From the NCBI RefSeq assembly GCF_902706295.1, contig NZ_CACSJJ010000012.1:100858-164857 (forward strand): a DNA stretch of 64,000 nt. The letters are read 5' to 3'. Positions 45,264 to 54,509 of this stretch are shown in pieces; position 1 is the first letter of the stretch; every line of letters begins with the position of its first letter. The position numbers and the translations under genes were made by a program. Under the pieces are notes generated by a model, which was not told the DNA's origin, did not search any database, and worked only from the letters and a program-made list of their open reading frames with translations. The DNA comes from Arthrobacter sp. 18067. GTDB taxonomy: Bacteria; Actinomycetota; Actinomycetes; Actinomycetales; Micrococcaceae.

Positions 45264-45944
45264 TCAGCCCTTGCGCCGGACCATCTCATTGATCCAGCTC
45301 GGCGCGAAAGGTGACGTGCAGTTAGGCGGCGTGGGGTAGTCCTTGAGGACTTCCAGCCGCTCGCCGATATCCAACGCCCTGGCCCGATGTTCCGGGAACT
45401 CAATCCCGATCTGGGCCAGACACTGGTTCATGGCCCACTGGAGGCGGTCCGGAGCGCCCTTCATTTCGGCCTCGATGATGTCCAGAAGCAAAACGAGGTC
45501 CAGGCCTTCGGGCTTCTTGACCACTCTCTCCGATGTCAGGGCCCAGCCTGCGCTGGCCACCTCAGGGTCCGGGTCAGAAAACCACGACACCCGCAAATCT
45601 TCGCAGTGGGCGCTTTTCTTGACCACGTAGTTCACCAGCCAGTCTTGAACCTTGGGAGTCCGGGACTCACGGAGCATGCTGTCCAGCTCCTCGGACTCAA
45701 AGGCCTTTGGGCGGCAAATCAGGAGTGACAGCAGCCTGGCAGCGGTGTCACCCGTGGACCACAGTTCATGTGACAGCTCCTGCTGCGTTTTCAGCCTCTT
45801 CGCGACGGCGCGCAACTTACTGAGGTTCACGCCGTGGTCGTCACCGTGCTTTTCGTTGACTTCCCTGGCCCGGGGTTCCTCCAGTGCGGCCAGCTCGGCC
45901 ATGAGTTCGGCCACCGTCGTTTCGAGCACCGTTGTTCCAGCCAC
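45264..45944 (-). CDS. AlkD-like DNA alkylation repair family protein
   Basis: A 226-residue, all-helical HEAT-like protein. The pattern HGVNLSKLRAVAKRLKTQQE, then ELWSTGDTAARLLSLLI, and later RVSWFSDPDPEVASAGWALT, is that of the AlkD/DNA alkylation repair family, which removes N3- and N7-alkylpurines without base flipping. Family members of this subtype vary in activity, so the enzymatic claim is moderate. GTG at 45944 is chosen over ATG at 45998 since CAGGAG lies six bases before it. It converges on the XRE gene with 13 bases between. Confidence 0.7.
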   Translation of the reverse strand: MAGTTVLETTVAELMAELAALEEPRAREVNEKHGDDHGVNLSKLRAVAKRLKTQQELSHELWSTGDTAARLLSLLICRPKAFESEELDSMLRESRTPKVQDWLVNYVVKKSAHCEDLRVSWFSDPDPEVASAGWALTSERVVKKPEGLDLVLLLDIIEAEMKGAPDRLQWAMNQCLAQIGIEFPEHRARALDIGERLEVLKDYPTPPNCTSPFAPSWINEMVRRKG

Positions 45945-45999
45945 TGCACTCTCCTGTTCATCGCGTATGGATCTCAGGCTACTAGGCAGGGACAGCAAG

Positions 46000-46044
46000 A
46001 TGGCAGCCCCGGTCCCGTCGGTTGTCCGCGGTGGGGGCTGCCAT
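46000..46044 (-). terminator. Terminator of the LEA-like gene
   Basis: ATGGCAGCCCC (46000-46010) pairs with GGGGCTGCCAT (46034-46044), 20 bases past the stop at 46064 on the minus strand. The 11-bp stem is perfect; the T-run is weak. Confidence 0.7.
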
Positions 46045-46063
46045 CAGGTGGTTCTGGGGATTG

Positions 46064-46399
46064 CTACTTCTCGCCCTTGAACAGGCCCGCGATCTTCGAG
46101 CCCAAACCCTTGACGTTTTCGGCAACGTCTCCGGCGATTTCCTTTGACTTCTCCGCGACATCGCCCGCCAATTCCTTGGCGTTTTCTCCAACATCACCGG
46201 AGAAGAATTCCTTGACATTCTCGGCGGCATCTTCAGCGAACTCTTTGACATTCTCAGCGGCGTCGCCAGCGAATTCCTTGACATTCTCAACGGCCTCGCC
46301 AGCAAATTCCTTGGCATTCTCCAAGGCATCGCCAGCTGCATCCTTGGCATTTTCCGCCGCGCCGTTGACCGCTTCGGCTCCCGTGGTCTCTTCACTCAT
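46064..46399 (-). CDS. LEA-like 11-mer amphipathic repeat protein
   Basis: A 111-residue hydrophilic, Cys- and Trp-free protein. Residues 14-102 are eight tandem 11-residue units with the pattern AAENVKEFAGD (examples: ALENAKEFAGE, AVENVKEFAGD, VAEKSKEIAGD); one unit has an inserted residue. Ala at the first two positions, charged E/K in the middle and D/E at the end are the marks of group 3 LEA proteins and apolipoprotein-like helices, which fold on drying or on membranes. AAAGGAG lies six bases before ATG at 46399; the in-frame extension to 46444 is not needed. It sits beside a stress-type Asp23 operon. Confidence 0.8.
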   Translation of the reverse strand: MSEETTGAEAVNGAAENAKDAAGDALENAKEFAGEAVENVKEFAGDAAENVKEFAEDAAENVKEFFSGDVGENAKELAGDVAEKSKEIAGDVAENVKGLGSKIAGLFKGEK

Positions 46400-46501
46400 G
46401 GTGCTCTCCTTTGTGACGGTTGGATCTGTGACAGTACGTGCCAAAGGAAGTTATTCCCCCTTTGGATTCAACTTATTGGCTTGAGGTCGGGTTCTGCAAT
46501 A

Positions 46502-47113
46502 TCAGCGGACACGTTCCGCCTTAGTGAATCGGGACCGGGCTCCGGAAACCATGTGCACAAGCACCGGAGTCTTCTGACCAATTACTTGGTCCATTGCTTC
46601 AACAAGCTGCGACACCTCGGCTGCGAGGATGTGCGGCGCCACTCCTTGCCTCGGTTGGATCCGAATGCGCAGGCCAGGCCTGCCCTTCACTTCATAGGTC
46701 GCCACTGAGGCGCCCGCGAGGTCTGTTCTCTCAGACAAGGCTGCCCTGAGCGCCTGCTCGGCCACGCCACCACCGATCCGGACTTCGCCATTTATATGGC
46801 TGTCGTCATCGCTGGAGACCAATAGGTTGGCCCTGCCCTTACCTTGTTGGGAGAGCCAAGCGACCATGGCGATGATGATGACCACCAGGATCGCACCGGC
46901 CACAATCCACAGCCAGCTTTCTTCCCGGCCTGGGAAGCGCGTCTGGCGGAAGGCGTTCTCCATCCCTGCCCAGACATTTGCGGACCAGCCATGCCACCAG
47001 GCAGCCACCGCAGGCACGGTGGCCAGCAGCAGGAGAAGCAACCCGACGGCCAGGAGTTTCACGCCAATAATGAACAGCAGTACGCGATTAAGGGCCCTCG
47101 GTGTTCCGTTCAC
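46502..47113 (-). CDS. amaP: AmaP-like alkaline shock membrane anchor protein
   Basis: A 203-residue protein with two membrane segments (about residues 10-40 and 68-88) and a cytosolic C-terminal domain. This is the size and topology of AmaP, which in Staphylococcus tethers the Asp23 proteins to the membrane. The tail contains RPGLRIRIQPRQGVAPHILA and DQVIGQKTPVLVHMVSG, typical of the actinobacterial family. GTG at 47113 overlaps the upstream stop by GTGA. It is the last gene of the Asp23 operon. Confidence 0.72.
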   Translation of the reverse strand: MNGTPRALNRVLLFIIGVKLLAVGLLLLLLATVPAVAAWWHGWSANVWAGMENAFRQTRFPGREESWLWIVAGAILVVIIIAMVAWLSQQGKGRANLLVSSDDDSHINGEVRIGGGVAEQALRAALSERTDLAGASVATYEVKGRPGLRIRIQPRQGVAPHILAAEVSQLVEAMDQVIGQKTPVLVHMVSGARSRFTKAERVR

Positions 47114-47745
47114 GCGCCAATCACCCCCGACGACGCCAGGTTGACCCGGACAGAAGGCATCGGTACCGGCGACATCTCATCAAGTTCGGCTTGCACCGCC
47201 GCCAGAACAGCCTCTTCACTCACCCTGCTGCCCGAGGTAGGCCGTACATTGACCACCACCATTTGGCGCGACACAACCACCATGACCTGTTCCTGGGTCA
47301 CGTTCGCGGCAGTTCGTGCACGACGTGCAAGGGCGGAGGCAAGGACCTCATCATCAACCACGACGGCGGTACGCGGGTCCCGGAGCAGATGCCGGGCCCG
47401 CCTGCCGGGCAGCACTGCATGCAGGAAAAAGAACAGGCCGACCATCGCGATAACGGCCCCACTGGCACCCAACAGCAGGGGCGTAATACCTTCGGGGAGC
47501 GCAATAATGCGCTCGGCCGCTGTTGTGGGGTCGATGAGCCACGGCGGTTGTCCAATTGCGCGAACACCTGCTTCGAGGAGCGCATATACGCAGAAAAGGA
47601 TCACCAGCACCGCGGCGATGACTGCTGCCCCGGCCCGGGAGGAATGCGTCGCACGGCTCAGGATCCGGCTCATTTCGGGGTCTTCGCCTGCCACCCGGCC
47701 AGCTCCTGCGTTCGGGTCCAATGGTGTTTCCTGGTCCTGTATCAC
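47110..47745 (-). CDS. Membrane protein of the Asp23 operon (DUF6286-like)
   Basis: A 211-residue protein with two membrane segments (about 37-58 and 88-112) separated by an extracytoplasmic loop, then a cytosolic ARTAANVTQEQVMVVVSRQMV region resembling the alkaline-shock alpha/beta fold. It is probably the DUF6286 family, found next to Asp23 genes in actinobacteria. GTG at 47745 overlaps the upstream stop, and its own stop overlaps the amaP start, so it belongs to a tightly linked operon. Its function is unknown. Confidence 0.68.
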   Translation of the reverse strand: MIQDQETPLDPNAGAGRVAGEDPEMSRILSRATHSSRAGAAVIAAVLVILFCVYALLEAGVRAIGQPPWLIDPTTAAERIIALPEGITPLLLGASGAVIAMVGLFFFLHAVLPGRRARHLLRDPRTAVVVDDEVLASALARRARTAANVTQEQVMVVVSRQMVVVNVRPTSGSRVSEEAVLAAVQAELDEMSPVPMPSVRVNLASSGVIGA

Positions 47746-48122
47746 TGAACGCGGCCTCCCTCGGTCACGTGTGCTCCGCTGATCCTGATGTCTACCCTGC
47801 TGAGTTGGGAGCCACTAAGGCGGGTGACTGTCTCAAGAACACTTGCCTTGGCCGCTACCGCACGGTCCCAAATGGAACCCCCGAAACCTTGGACACGCAT
47901 CGGATCCCGAAGAACCTCGGTCAAAGACGGGATGCTAATAGGCGCGACAATCGACAAAGCCAGCAGGCCGTCGTCGTCCGCCCAATCAGCGCGGATGTCG
48001 GTGGCGGGAACGCCGAGGGCCTCGGCGGCGGCAGCGCGCGCCAAGGATGTCAATGCCTGGGTACTGATCCGGTTGTGGCCGGCCAGGCTGGTGGTGGTAT
48101 CCACAGCCTCAGCCACGCTCAT
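47742..48122 (-). CDS. Hypothetical Asp23-operon protein, alkaline-shock-like fold
   Basis: A 126-residue soluble protein, starting MSVAEAVDTTTSLAGHNRIS. The middle has TDIRADWADDDGLLALSIVA, and GSIWDRAVAAKASVLETVTR follows, the same strand-helix order as Asp23-like domains, hence a paralogue is likely. The long frame to 48419 is rejected because ATG at 48122 overlaps the stop of the small membrane gene by ATGA. No catalytic motif is visible. Confidence 0.72.
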   Translation of the reverse strand: MSVAEAVDTTTSLAGHNRISTQALTSLARAAAAEALGVPATDIRADWADDDGLLALSIVAPISIPSLTEVLRDPMRVQGFGGSIWDRAVAAKASVLETVTRLSGSQLSRVDIRISGAHVTEGGRVQ

Positions 48123-48310
48123 GACGAAGAGCGCCGGCCCGTAATGGCGTCCAGGACGCTGCGGAGGTCCAGTTTGCCGTCGGCCGCGCGGCCCAGCAGC
48201 GCGCCGATGCCCATGAAAAGCAGCGAGATAAGGAAACCCCAGAGTCCGAACGAGAAGGACATGAAGGCCACGAAGGCGCCGATCGCGATTCCAACAACGG
48301 TCATGCTCAC
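48119..48310 (-). CDS. Small membrane protein of the Asp23 operon
   Basis: A 63-residue protein with two tight hydrophobic segments (VGIAIGAFVAFMSFSFGLW, FLISLLFMGIGALLG) and a basic C-terminus, DAITGRRSSS. This is the DUF2273-like partner seen in Asp23 operons. GTG at 48310 overlaps the Asp23 gene stop by GTGA; ATG at 48304 is an alternative. It overlaps the next gene by ATGA. Confidence 0.75.
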   Translation of the reverse strand: MSMTVVGIAIGAFVAFMSFSFGLWGFLISLLFMGIGALLGRAADGKLDLRSVLDAITGRRSSS

Positions 48311-48753
48311 TGGAGTGCCTCCCTTTCAGCGAGGACATTCTTGGTACCGGCAGGTTTGGCCGATGGGGCAACGTAGACGTCATTGATCTCGATGTTGACC
48401 TCAATGACCTGGAGGCCAACGAGTTCCTCTACCGCGCGGAAAACAGCACTCCGGACCTGGTTGGCGACGCTGTGCAGGGGGTGTCCATAGAGGGCTACCA
48501 GATTGATGTCCACGGCCACTTGGGTTTCGCCGACTTCTGCGCGGACGCCCGCTGCATGGTCTGAACTGCCGACGGCGTCGCGAATCGCGCCCAGCGCACG
48601 GGACGGCCCCGATCCCAACGAGTAGACGCCCGGCACGGTTCGGGCAGCTATGCCCGCAACTTTGGCCACGGCCGCCTCGGAGATGATGGTGCGTCCGGTA
48701 CCAAGGATCTCGCCCCCAGGCACGGGATCAAACTGCACGTTCTGGTCTTCCAT
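48307..48753 (-). CDS. Asp23/Gls24 family envelope stress protein
   Basis: A 148-residue cytosolic protein of the alkaline-shock family. Markers are ISEAAVAKVAGIAARTVPGV and GEISD-like TQVAVDINLVALYGHPLHSV, then the second half NQVRSAVFRAVEELVGLQV with VEVNIEINDVYV at the end. Family members coat the inner membrane and respond to cell-wall stress. It is the first gene of a five-gene operon in which consecutive genes overlap by four bases. ATG at 48753 has AGGGGAG upstream. Confidence 0.87.
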   Translation of the reverse strand: MEDQNVQFDPVPGGEILGTGRTIISEAAVAKVAGIAARTVPGVYSLGSGPSRALGAIRDAVGSSDHAAGVRAEVGETQVAVDINLVALYGHPLHSVANQVRSAVFRAVEELVGLQVIEVNIEINDVYVAPSAKPAGTKNVLAEREALQ

Positions 48754-48843
48754 GGAGCACTCCCCTTCTCTTGAGTACCACCCTAGCGTCTAGCTCCGAC
48801 CCTTTGGGAGAAGCGTCAGGCGAGAGGGGAGTGCGCGCGGCGG

Positions 48844-49374
48844 CTACTTACAGTTCTTATCCATCCAGTCCTGAATGGGCTTCATGAGTTCTTCGAATTT
48901 CCCATCTCCATACTTGCTGAAATCCGATCCTGCGGACTCTGTAAAGGCCCTGAGCTTTTCGAAGGCGGGCTTCAATTCATCCGGCACTTTGCCCTGCATT
49001 TGGGACAACTCCTGCTTGGCCTTCTCGACGTCATCGGGGTTGCCGCCCACCAGTCCCGCCAACGGCAGAATGGTGACGCTCAGCATGGTGGCGCTGACCG
49101 AGATGCAGGCTTCGGAAATCGACGTGAACTCACCGTAGACTCCGCCCGTTCCAGTGGTAGCGCCGGTGCTGGCTGTTGCTTCCGGGCTCGATTCCGAGGG
49201 TGCGGCTGAACTCGTTCCCACTTCCGCGGCCGGAGCCTCCGACGACGCACTGGGGGACTGCTGCGCAACCGGCGACGGGATAGTGCACGCGCTGAGGGTC
49301 AGCGTGGCGATCAGAAGGGCTACCGGGATGAGGCGGCGGCGCTTGGGCGTACTTGAACGTGAGATGGTGACCAT
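48844..49374 (-). CDS. Lipoprotein of unknown function
   Basis: A 176-residue secreted lipoprotein: basic start (SRSSTPKRRRLIP), hydrophobic core and lipobox LSAC near residue 30, then a 60-residue Ser/Ala/Glu/Thr linker and a helical domain ending in CK, with MQGKVPDELKPAFEKLRAF. ATG at 49374 is preferred (GGGGGA upstream); the longer frame to 49518 is not needed. It is alone, divergent from the DUF6318 gene. Confidence 0.8.
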   Translation of the reverse strand: MVTISRSSTPKRRRLIPVALLIATLTLSACTIPSPVAQQSPSASSEAPAAEVGTSSAAPSESSPEATASTGATTGTGGVYGEFTSISEACISVSATMLSVTILPLAGLVGGNPDDVEKAKQELSQMQGKVPDELKPAFEKLRAFTESAGSDFSKYGDGKFEELMKPIQDWMDKNCK

Positions 49375-49547
49375 GGTTCCCCCATAGGATGCGTGCGATT
49401 GACGGGCCAGCGAGGCAAGACTACGCCCAGCACCCCGCGGTGAAAAGGGTCGGGTTATCCACAAGGCCCGGTTCGTGACTGTATTGGGCTGGTTTGCCGC
49501 ACCTAGACTGGCCGACACACCGCCAAACAGCTGCTGGGGAGCCTGTC

Positions 49548-51199
<1,652 letters not shown>

Positions 51200-51301
51200 G
51201 GGATGTGGAGGGGCCCGCGGCGAAGTATTCGTACCGCCGCTACCCACTTTGAACTGACGTGAGCTTCGACACGTCGAAGGCTCCGGGGCGTCAAACGAGT
51301 T

Positions 51302-51338
51302 AAAGAAGAAAAGCACCAGTTCCGAAGAACTGATGCTT
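51302..51338 (-). terminator. Intrinsic terminator of the tRNA operon
   Basis: On the minus strand AAGCATCAGTTC, a TTCG tetraloop, GAACTGGTGCTT, then TTCTTCTTT. It begins six bases after the CCA end of tRNA-Phe. Stable UUCG loop and a real T-rich tail make it convincing. Confidence 0.9.
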
Positions 51339-51343
51339 CCCAG

Positions 51344-51419
51344 TGGTGGCTCCGACCGGCGTCGATCCGGTGACCTTTCGATTTTCAGTCGAACGCTCTA
51401 CCAACTGAGCTACAGAGCC
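51344..51419 (-). tRNA. tRNA-Phe (GAA)
   Basis: 76 bases including an encoded CCA. The minus strand begins GGCTCTGTAGCTCAGTTGG, has the anticodon loop CTGAAAA (GAA anticodon), a GATCG-type T-loop and ends GGAGCCACCA. The acceptor stem pairs GGCTCTG/CGGAGCC with one wobble. It is the last tRNA of the operon Glu-Asp-Phe. Confidence 0.95.
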
Positions 51420-51465
51420 TAGGTGACATGTCACCTTGAGAACCGAATTTCTTCGGCGCTCAGAG

Positions 51466-51539
51466 CGACCCTGACGGGACTTGAACCCGCGACCTCCGCC
51501 GTGACAGGGCGGCGCGCTAACCAACTGCGCTACAGGGCC
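51466..51539 (-). tRNA. tRNA-Asp (GTC)
   Basis: 74 bases without encoded CCA. It begins GGCCCTGTAGCGCAGTTGG, has anticodon loop CTGTCAC (GTC), T-arm GGGTTCAAGTCCC and acceptor 3' strand CAGGGTC with discriminator G. It is the middle gene of the three-tRNA operon. Confidence 0.95.
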
Positions 51540-51623
51540 TTGCGTTTGCAGTATCTCTACCGCGTTTTTTTCAAGGCTTCTAGCTTACCAGACTTTTTTC
51601 ATCCGATTTACCACTTCCTTGCG

Positions 51624-51696
51624 TACCCCCAACGGGATTCGAACCCGTGCCGCCGCCGTGAAAGGGCGGTGTCCTAGGCCGCTAGACGATGGGGGC
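51624..51696 (-). tRNA. tRNA-Glu (TTC)
   Basis: 73 bases. It begins GCCCCCATCGTCTAGCGG, carries the anticodon loop CTTTCAC (TTC) and the T-arm GGGTTCGAATCCC, and closes TGGGGGT plus discriminator A. First gene of the tRNA operon; the promoter must lie in 51697-51800 on the minus strand. Confidence 0.95.
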
Positions 51697-52026
51697 CTGA
51701 ACTCAATTCGGATTTCGCAAAGAAAAGCGACGCTTTACGCGTTCTTTCCGTGTCTCGCTCGTCCGAACTGGACTCTAAAACTTTAGAGCATAGATGGCGA
51801 TATTCCCAAATCGAGGTCTGCGCAAGGTCCAGGACCCCCAAGGTGAGGCCCATCGAAGGGCGGGATCTCATCCGAAAGAAGCAACCAAAGAGTCGAAAGC
51901 TCACTCCTCACCAACGCACCCAGTCCGAGGCCACCGAGGGCAGCCGTCGAACATTGGCAGGATCTTGCCCTGACGCGTCCGAAAACCGCCAGCCGCACTG
52001 ACTCCCTGACAGCTAGATTTGGCTCT
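51697..52026. other. 330-base gap with tRNA promoter and a 7-bp inverted repeat
   Basis: No gene seen. It must hold the minus-strand tRNA promoter and the plus-strand EamA promoter. CTCTAAA (51773-51779) and TTTAGAG (51782-51788) form an inverted repeat around AC, AT-rich in a GC-rich genome and possibly an operator or the tRNA upstream element. TAGATT at 52014-52019 is the -10 box for a leaderless EamA transcript. Confidence 0.5.
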
Positions 52027-52968
52027 ATGACAACCACCTCCCCGGCCGAACCCGGCCAGCCTTCCCCGGACCTGCCCCAGCGCACCACTCCCGCGCCGGC
52101 ACCGGCCATCAGCAAGCTCGGCATCGCGGCCGTAATCGTCACGGTAGTCCTTTGGGCTTCGGCTTTCGTGGGAATCCGCGCAGTCGGCCCCAGCTTCTCC
52201 CCCGGTTCCTTGACGCTCGGACGCTTGGCGGTTGCCGCCGTCGTGCTTGGAATCGTGGTGCTGCCGACGCTGAAAGTCTGGCCAAGCGGCCGGGAATGGT
52301 TACCGATCGTGGCCTACGGTGTCATGTGGTTTGGAGGCTACAACGTGGCGCTGAACGCTGCGGAGCACATGCTCGACGCCGGGACCAGCGCCATGCTGAT
52401 CAACGTCTCGCCCATCCTGATCGCGATTCTTGCCGGGATCTTCCTCAAGGAGGGCTTTCCTCGGTGGCTGCTGATCGGCAGCGGTGTGGCATTCTGCGGC
52501 GTCGCGATGATCGCGTTGGGTTCGGGACAGCGTTCGACGGCGGACGTCGCCGGTGTGCTGTTGTGCTTGCTTGCCGCCGTACTCGCTTCGGTGAGTGCCA
52601 TACTGCAGAAGCCCGTTCTCCGGAAGTTCACGGCAGGACAGGCGACGTGGTTCGGGATCATGGTGGGCGCGATCTGCTGCTTGCCTTGGACAGGGCAGCT
52701 GATTTCCGAGGTCCAAGCAGCACCGCTCCCCGCCACTCTGGGTTTGATCTACCTTGGCATCTTCCCCACGGCCATCGCATTCACCACGTGGGCTTACGCC
52801 CTGTCACTGATTTCGGCGGGAAAGCTGGCTGCCACCACGTACCTGGTGCCGGGCACCACCATCCTGATTTCGTGGGCCGTGCTTCAGGAGGTCCCCACCA
52901 TCTGGGGGCTGATCGGAGGCGTGGTGTGCCTGATTGGCGTCGGCCTGACCCGGCGTCGGACCCGCTAG
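52027..52968 (+). CDS. EamA-family (DMT) metabolite exporter
   Basis: A 313-residue ten-segment transporter made of two EamA repeats. The first has LWASAFVGIRAVGPSFSPG and GYNVALNAAEHMLDAGTSAM; the second has LIYLGIFPTAIAFTTWAYAL and LVPGTTILISW, both hallmark sequences. Family members export amino acids or other small metabolites. ATG at 52027 has no ribosome site, but TAGATT lies seven bases before it, so the mRNA is probably leaderless. It converges on the PfkB kinase gene, seven bases apart. Confidence 0.9.
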   Translation: MTTTSPAEPGQPSPDLPQRTTPAPAPAISKLGIAAVIVTVVLWASAFVGIRAVGPSFSPGSLTLGRLAVAAVVLGIVVLPTLKVWPSGREWLPIVAYGVMWFGGYNVALNAAEHMLDAGTSAMLINVSPILIAILAGIFLKEGFPRWLLIGSGVAFCGVAMIALGSGQRSTADVAGVLLCLLAAVLASVSAILQKPVLRKFTAGQATWFGIMVGAICCLPWTGQLISEVQAAPLPATLGLIYLGIFPTAIAFTTWAYALSLISAGKLAATTYLVPGTTILISWAVLQEVPTIWGLIGGVVCLIGVGLTRRRTR

Positions 52969-52975
52969 CTCTACG

Positions 52976-53899
52976 TCAGCGGGCCATTCCGGCCAAAAGT
53001 TCGCGGTGCGTGGGCGGATTGGCGCCTGGCCGGCCGACGGCGATGGAGGCCGCCATGGAGGCGATGGTGCCGATGCGTTCCATGACGGTAGGAGCCAGTC
53101 CGTCGCTGCCACGAAGCAGGAGCCCCATGATGAGCGCAGCCGTGTAGGAGTCGCCGGCGCCGATGGTGTCCGCGACCGTGGCCGGAACGGCGGGAACGTT
53201 GAGCTGTATATGACGGGTGGCCATGAGCGAGCCCTTAACCCCTTGGGTCACCACTACCAATCCGGCGCCCAGGGCCAGGAGGTGGTTCGCCGTATCCTCG
53301 AGCGCTTTGCCCGGATACAACCAGCGGGCGTCGGTGCCGCTGAGCTTTACGACGTCGGTCAGCGGCACTATTTCCTCGAAGAGCGCCAGGGCCTCGTGGT
53401 GGCTTCCCAGAAGATCGGCGCGGATGTTGGGGTCGTAGGTGACCATGCACCCGCCTTGCGCCTGCTCCAGCAAACTCCGGACAACGCTTGCGCCAGGTTC
53501 AAGGAAGGTGGCGATTGAACCCGTGTGCAGGATTCTCGGGGCATAGGGCAATGCAATCGGAGGCAAGTCCCAATCGATATCGAAGGTGTAGTCAGCCGAA
53601 CCGTCGGCAGCTATCCGGGCCGTCGCCGTCGCGGTCTTTCCGGCTGACATGGAGCCGGGCAACAGCACCACCCCCGCGCTGCGCAGATGTGCTGCAATGG
53701 CGTCGCCACGAGCATCACGGCCAATGGCGGTCAGGAGGCCCGCTTTGACATCCAATCGGCCCAAACCGAAGGCGACGTTGGCCGGCGAACCACCGGGGTA
53801 CTCCACCTGCCCATCGGAGGACTGCACGATGTCGATCAACGCCTCACCTACAACGACGACGTCGAGGGGCTCAGGCGCGAGGGAAGATGTGCCGGTCAT
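52976..53899 (-). CDS. PfkB-family carbohydrate kinase, fructokinase-like
   Basis: A 307-residue ribokinase-fold kinase. Substrate-site GGSPANVAFGLGRLDVKAGL is at residues 36-55, and the catalytic-base motif VADTIGAGDSYTAALIMG near 245. These are both PfkB signatures. The overall sequence is closest in pattern to fructokinase, so the reaction is probably fructose to fructose 6-phosphate; ribose or 2-keto-gluconate cannot be excluded. ATG at 53899 has CAGGAA upstream. No transporter or hydrolase adjoins it. Confidence 0.85.
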   Translation of the reverse strand: MTGTSSLAPEPLDVVVVGEALIDIVQSSDGQVEYPGGSPANVAFGLGRLDVKAGLLTAIGRDARGDAIAAHLRSAGVVLLPGSMSAGKTATATARIAADGSADYTFDIDWDLPPIALPYAPRILHTGSIATFLEPGASVVRSLLEQAQGGCMVTYDPNIRADLLGSHHEALALFEEIVPLTDVVKLSGTDARWLYPGKALEDTANHLLALGAGLVVVTQGVKGSLMATRHIQLNVPAVPATVADTIGAGDSYTAALIMGLLLRGSDGLAPTVMERIGTIASMAASIAVGRPGANPPTHRELLAGMAR

Positions 53900-53989
53900 G
53901 CGGTTCCTGTGTCTGTCGAAAGAGATTGACTTTTAGTATCTCTCATCACACACGGCGCCGATGCGGCCTCAGCGGACTAAAGTCGGATC

Positions 53990-54499
53990 ATGCCCGCGAA
54001 TCTTCCTCCCGGCTTGCCCATCGTCCCGGACGGCGAGCGCCCATCATCTCCGCTCAGGGAACGGAACGCGGTGCACAGCCCTGTTGAGCACAGTCCTGTC
54101 GACGAGGCATACGCCGCTGGAGTGGCCCGGCCGTTCGAAATGTCTCCCGAAGAATTTGAAGAGGCCGTCAGCGACGCCATCCAACTGATCCCGCCCAAAG
54201 CGGCCAGCGCCATGGACAACGTAGCGATATTCATTGAGGACGACTACACGCCGCAACCCGGCGAAGATCCGGACACTGTGCTGTTGGGACTCTACGAGGG
54301 CGTCCCGCTGACCGAACGGGATTCCTGGTGGGAGGCCGGCTCCTTGCCTGACCGGATCACCATCTACCGCCAGCCGATCCTGGACATCTGCAGCACGCGT
54401 GAAGAAGTCATCGATGAAGTGGCCATCACCGTGGTTCATGAGATAGCTCACCATTTTGGGATCGACGACGACCGCTTGCATGAGCTCGGCTGGGGCTAG
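53990..54499 (+). CDS. Minimal zincin metallopeptidase family protein
   Basis: A 169-residue protein with HEIAHHFGIDDDRLHELGW near its C-terminus: HExxH plus a downstream His or Asp/Glu suits a minimal gluzincin-like (Zincin_1/PF06262-type) zinc site. An Asp/Glu-rich region (DNVAIFIEDDYTPQPGEDP) precedes it. The N-terminus is Pro-rich. It starts without a ribosome site; TAAAGT at 53978-53983 lies six bases before the ATG, so it is probably leaderless. Its substrate is unknown. The next gene starts 10 bases after its stop. Confidence 0.82.
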   Translation: MPANLPPGLPIVPDGERPSSPLRERNAVHSPVEHSPVDEAYAAGVARPFEMSPEEFEEAVSDAIQLIPPKAASAMDNVAIFIEDDYTPQPGEDPDTVLLGLYEGVPLTERDSWWEAGSLPDRITIYRQPILDICSTREEVIDEVAITVVHEIAHHFGIDDDRLHELGWG

Positions 54500-54509
54500 C
54501 CTTATAACC

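Noticed and set aside
46064..46399. Possible CRISPR-like or satellite DNA repeat at the 33-base periodicity
   Set aside because: The 33-base repeats are in frame, encode the 11-residue LEA units and are divergent at the DNA level, with no spacer structure.
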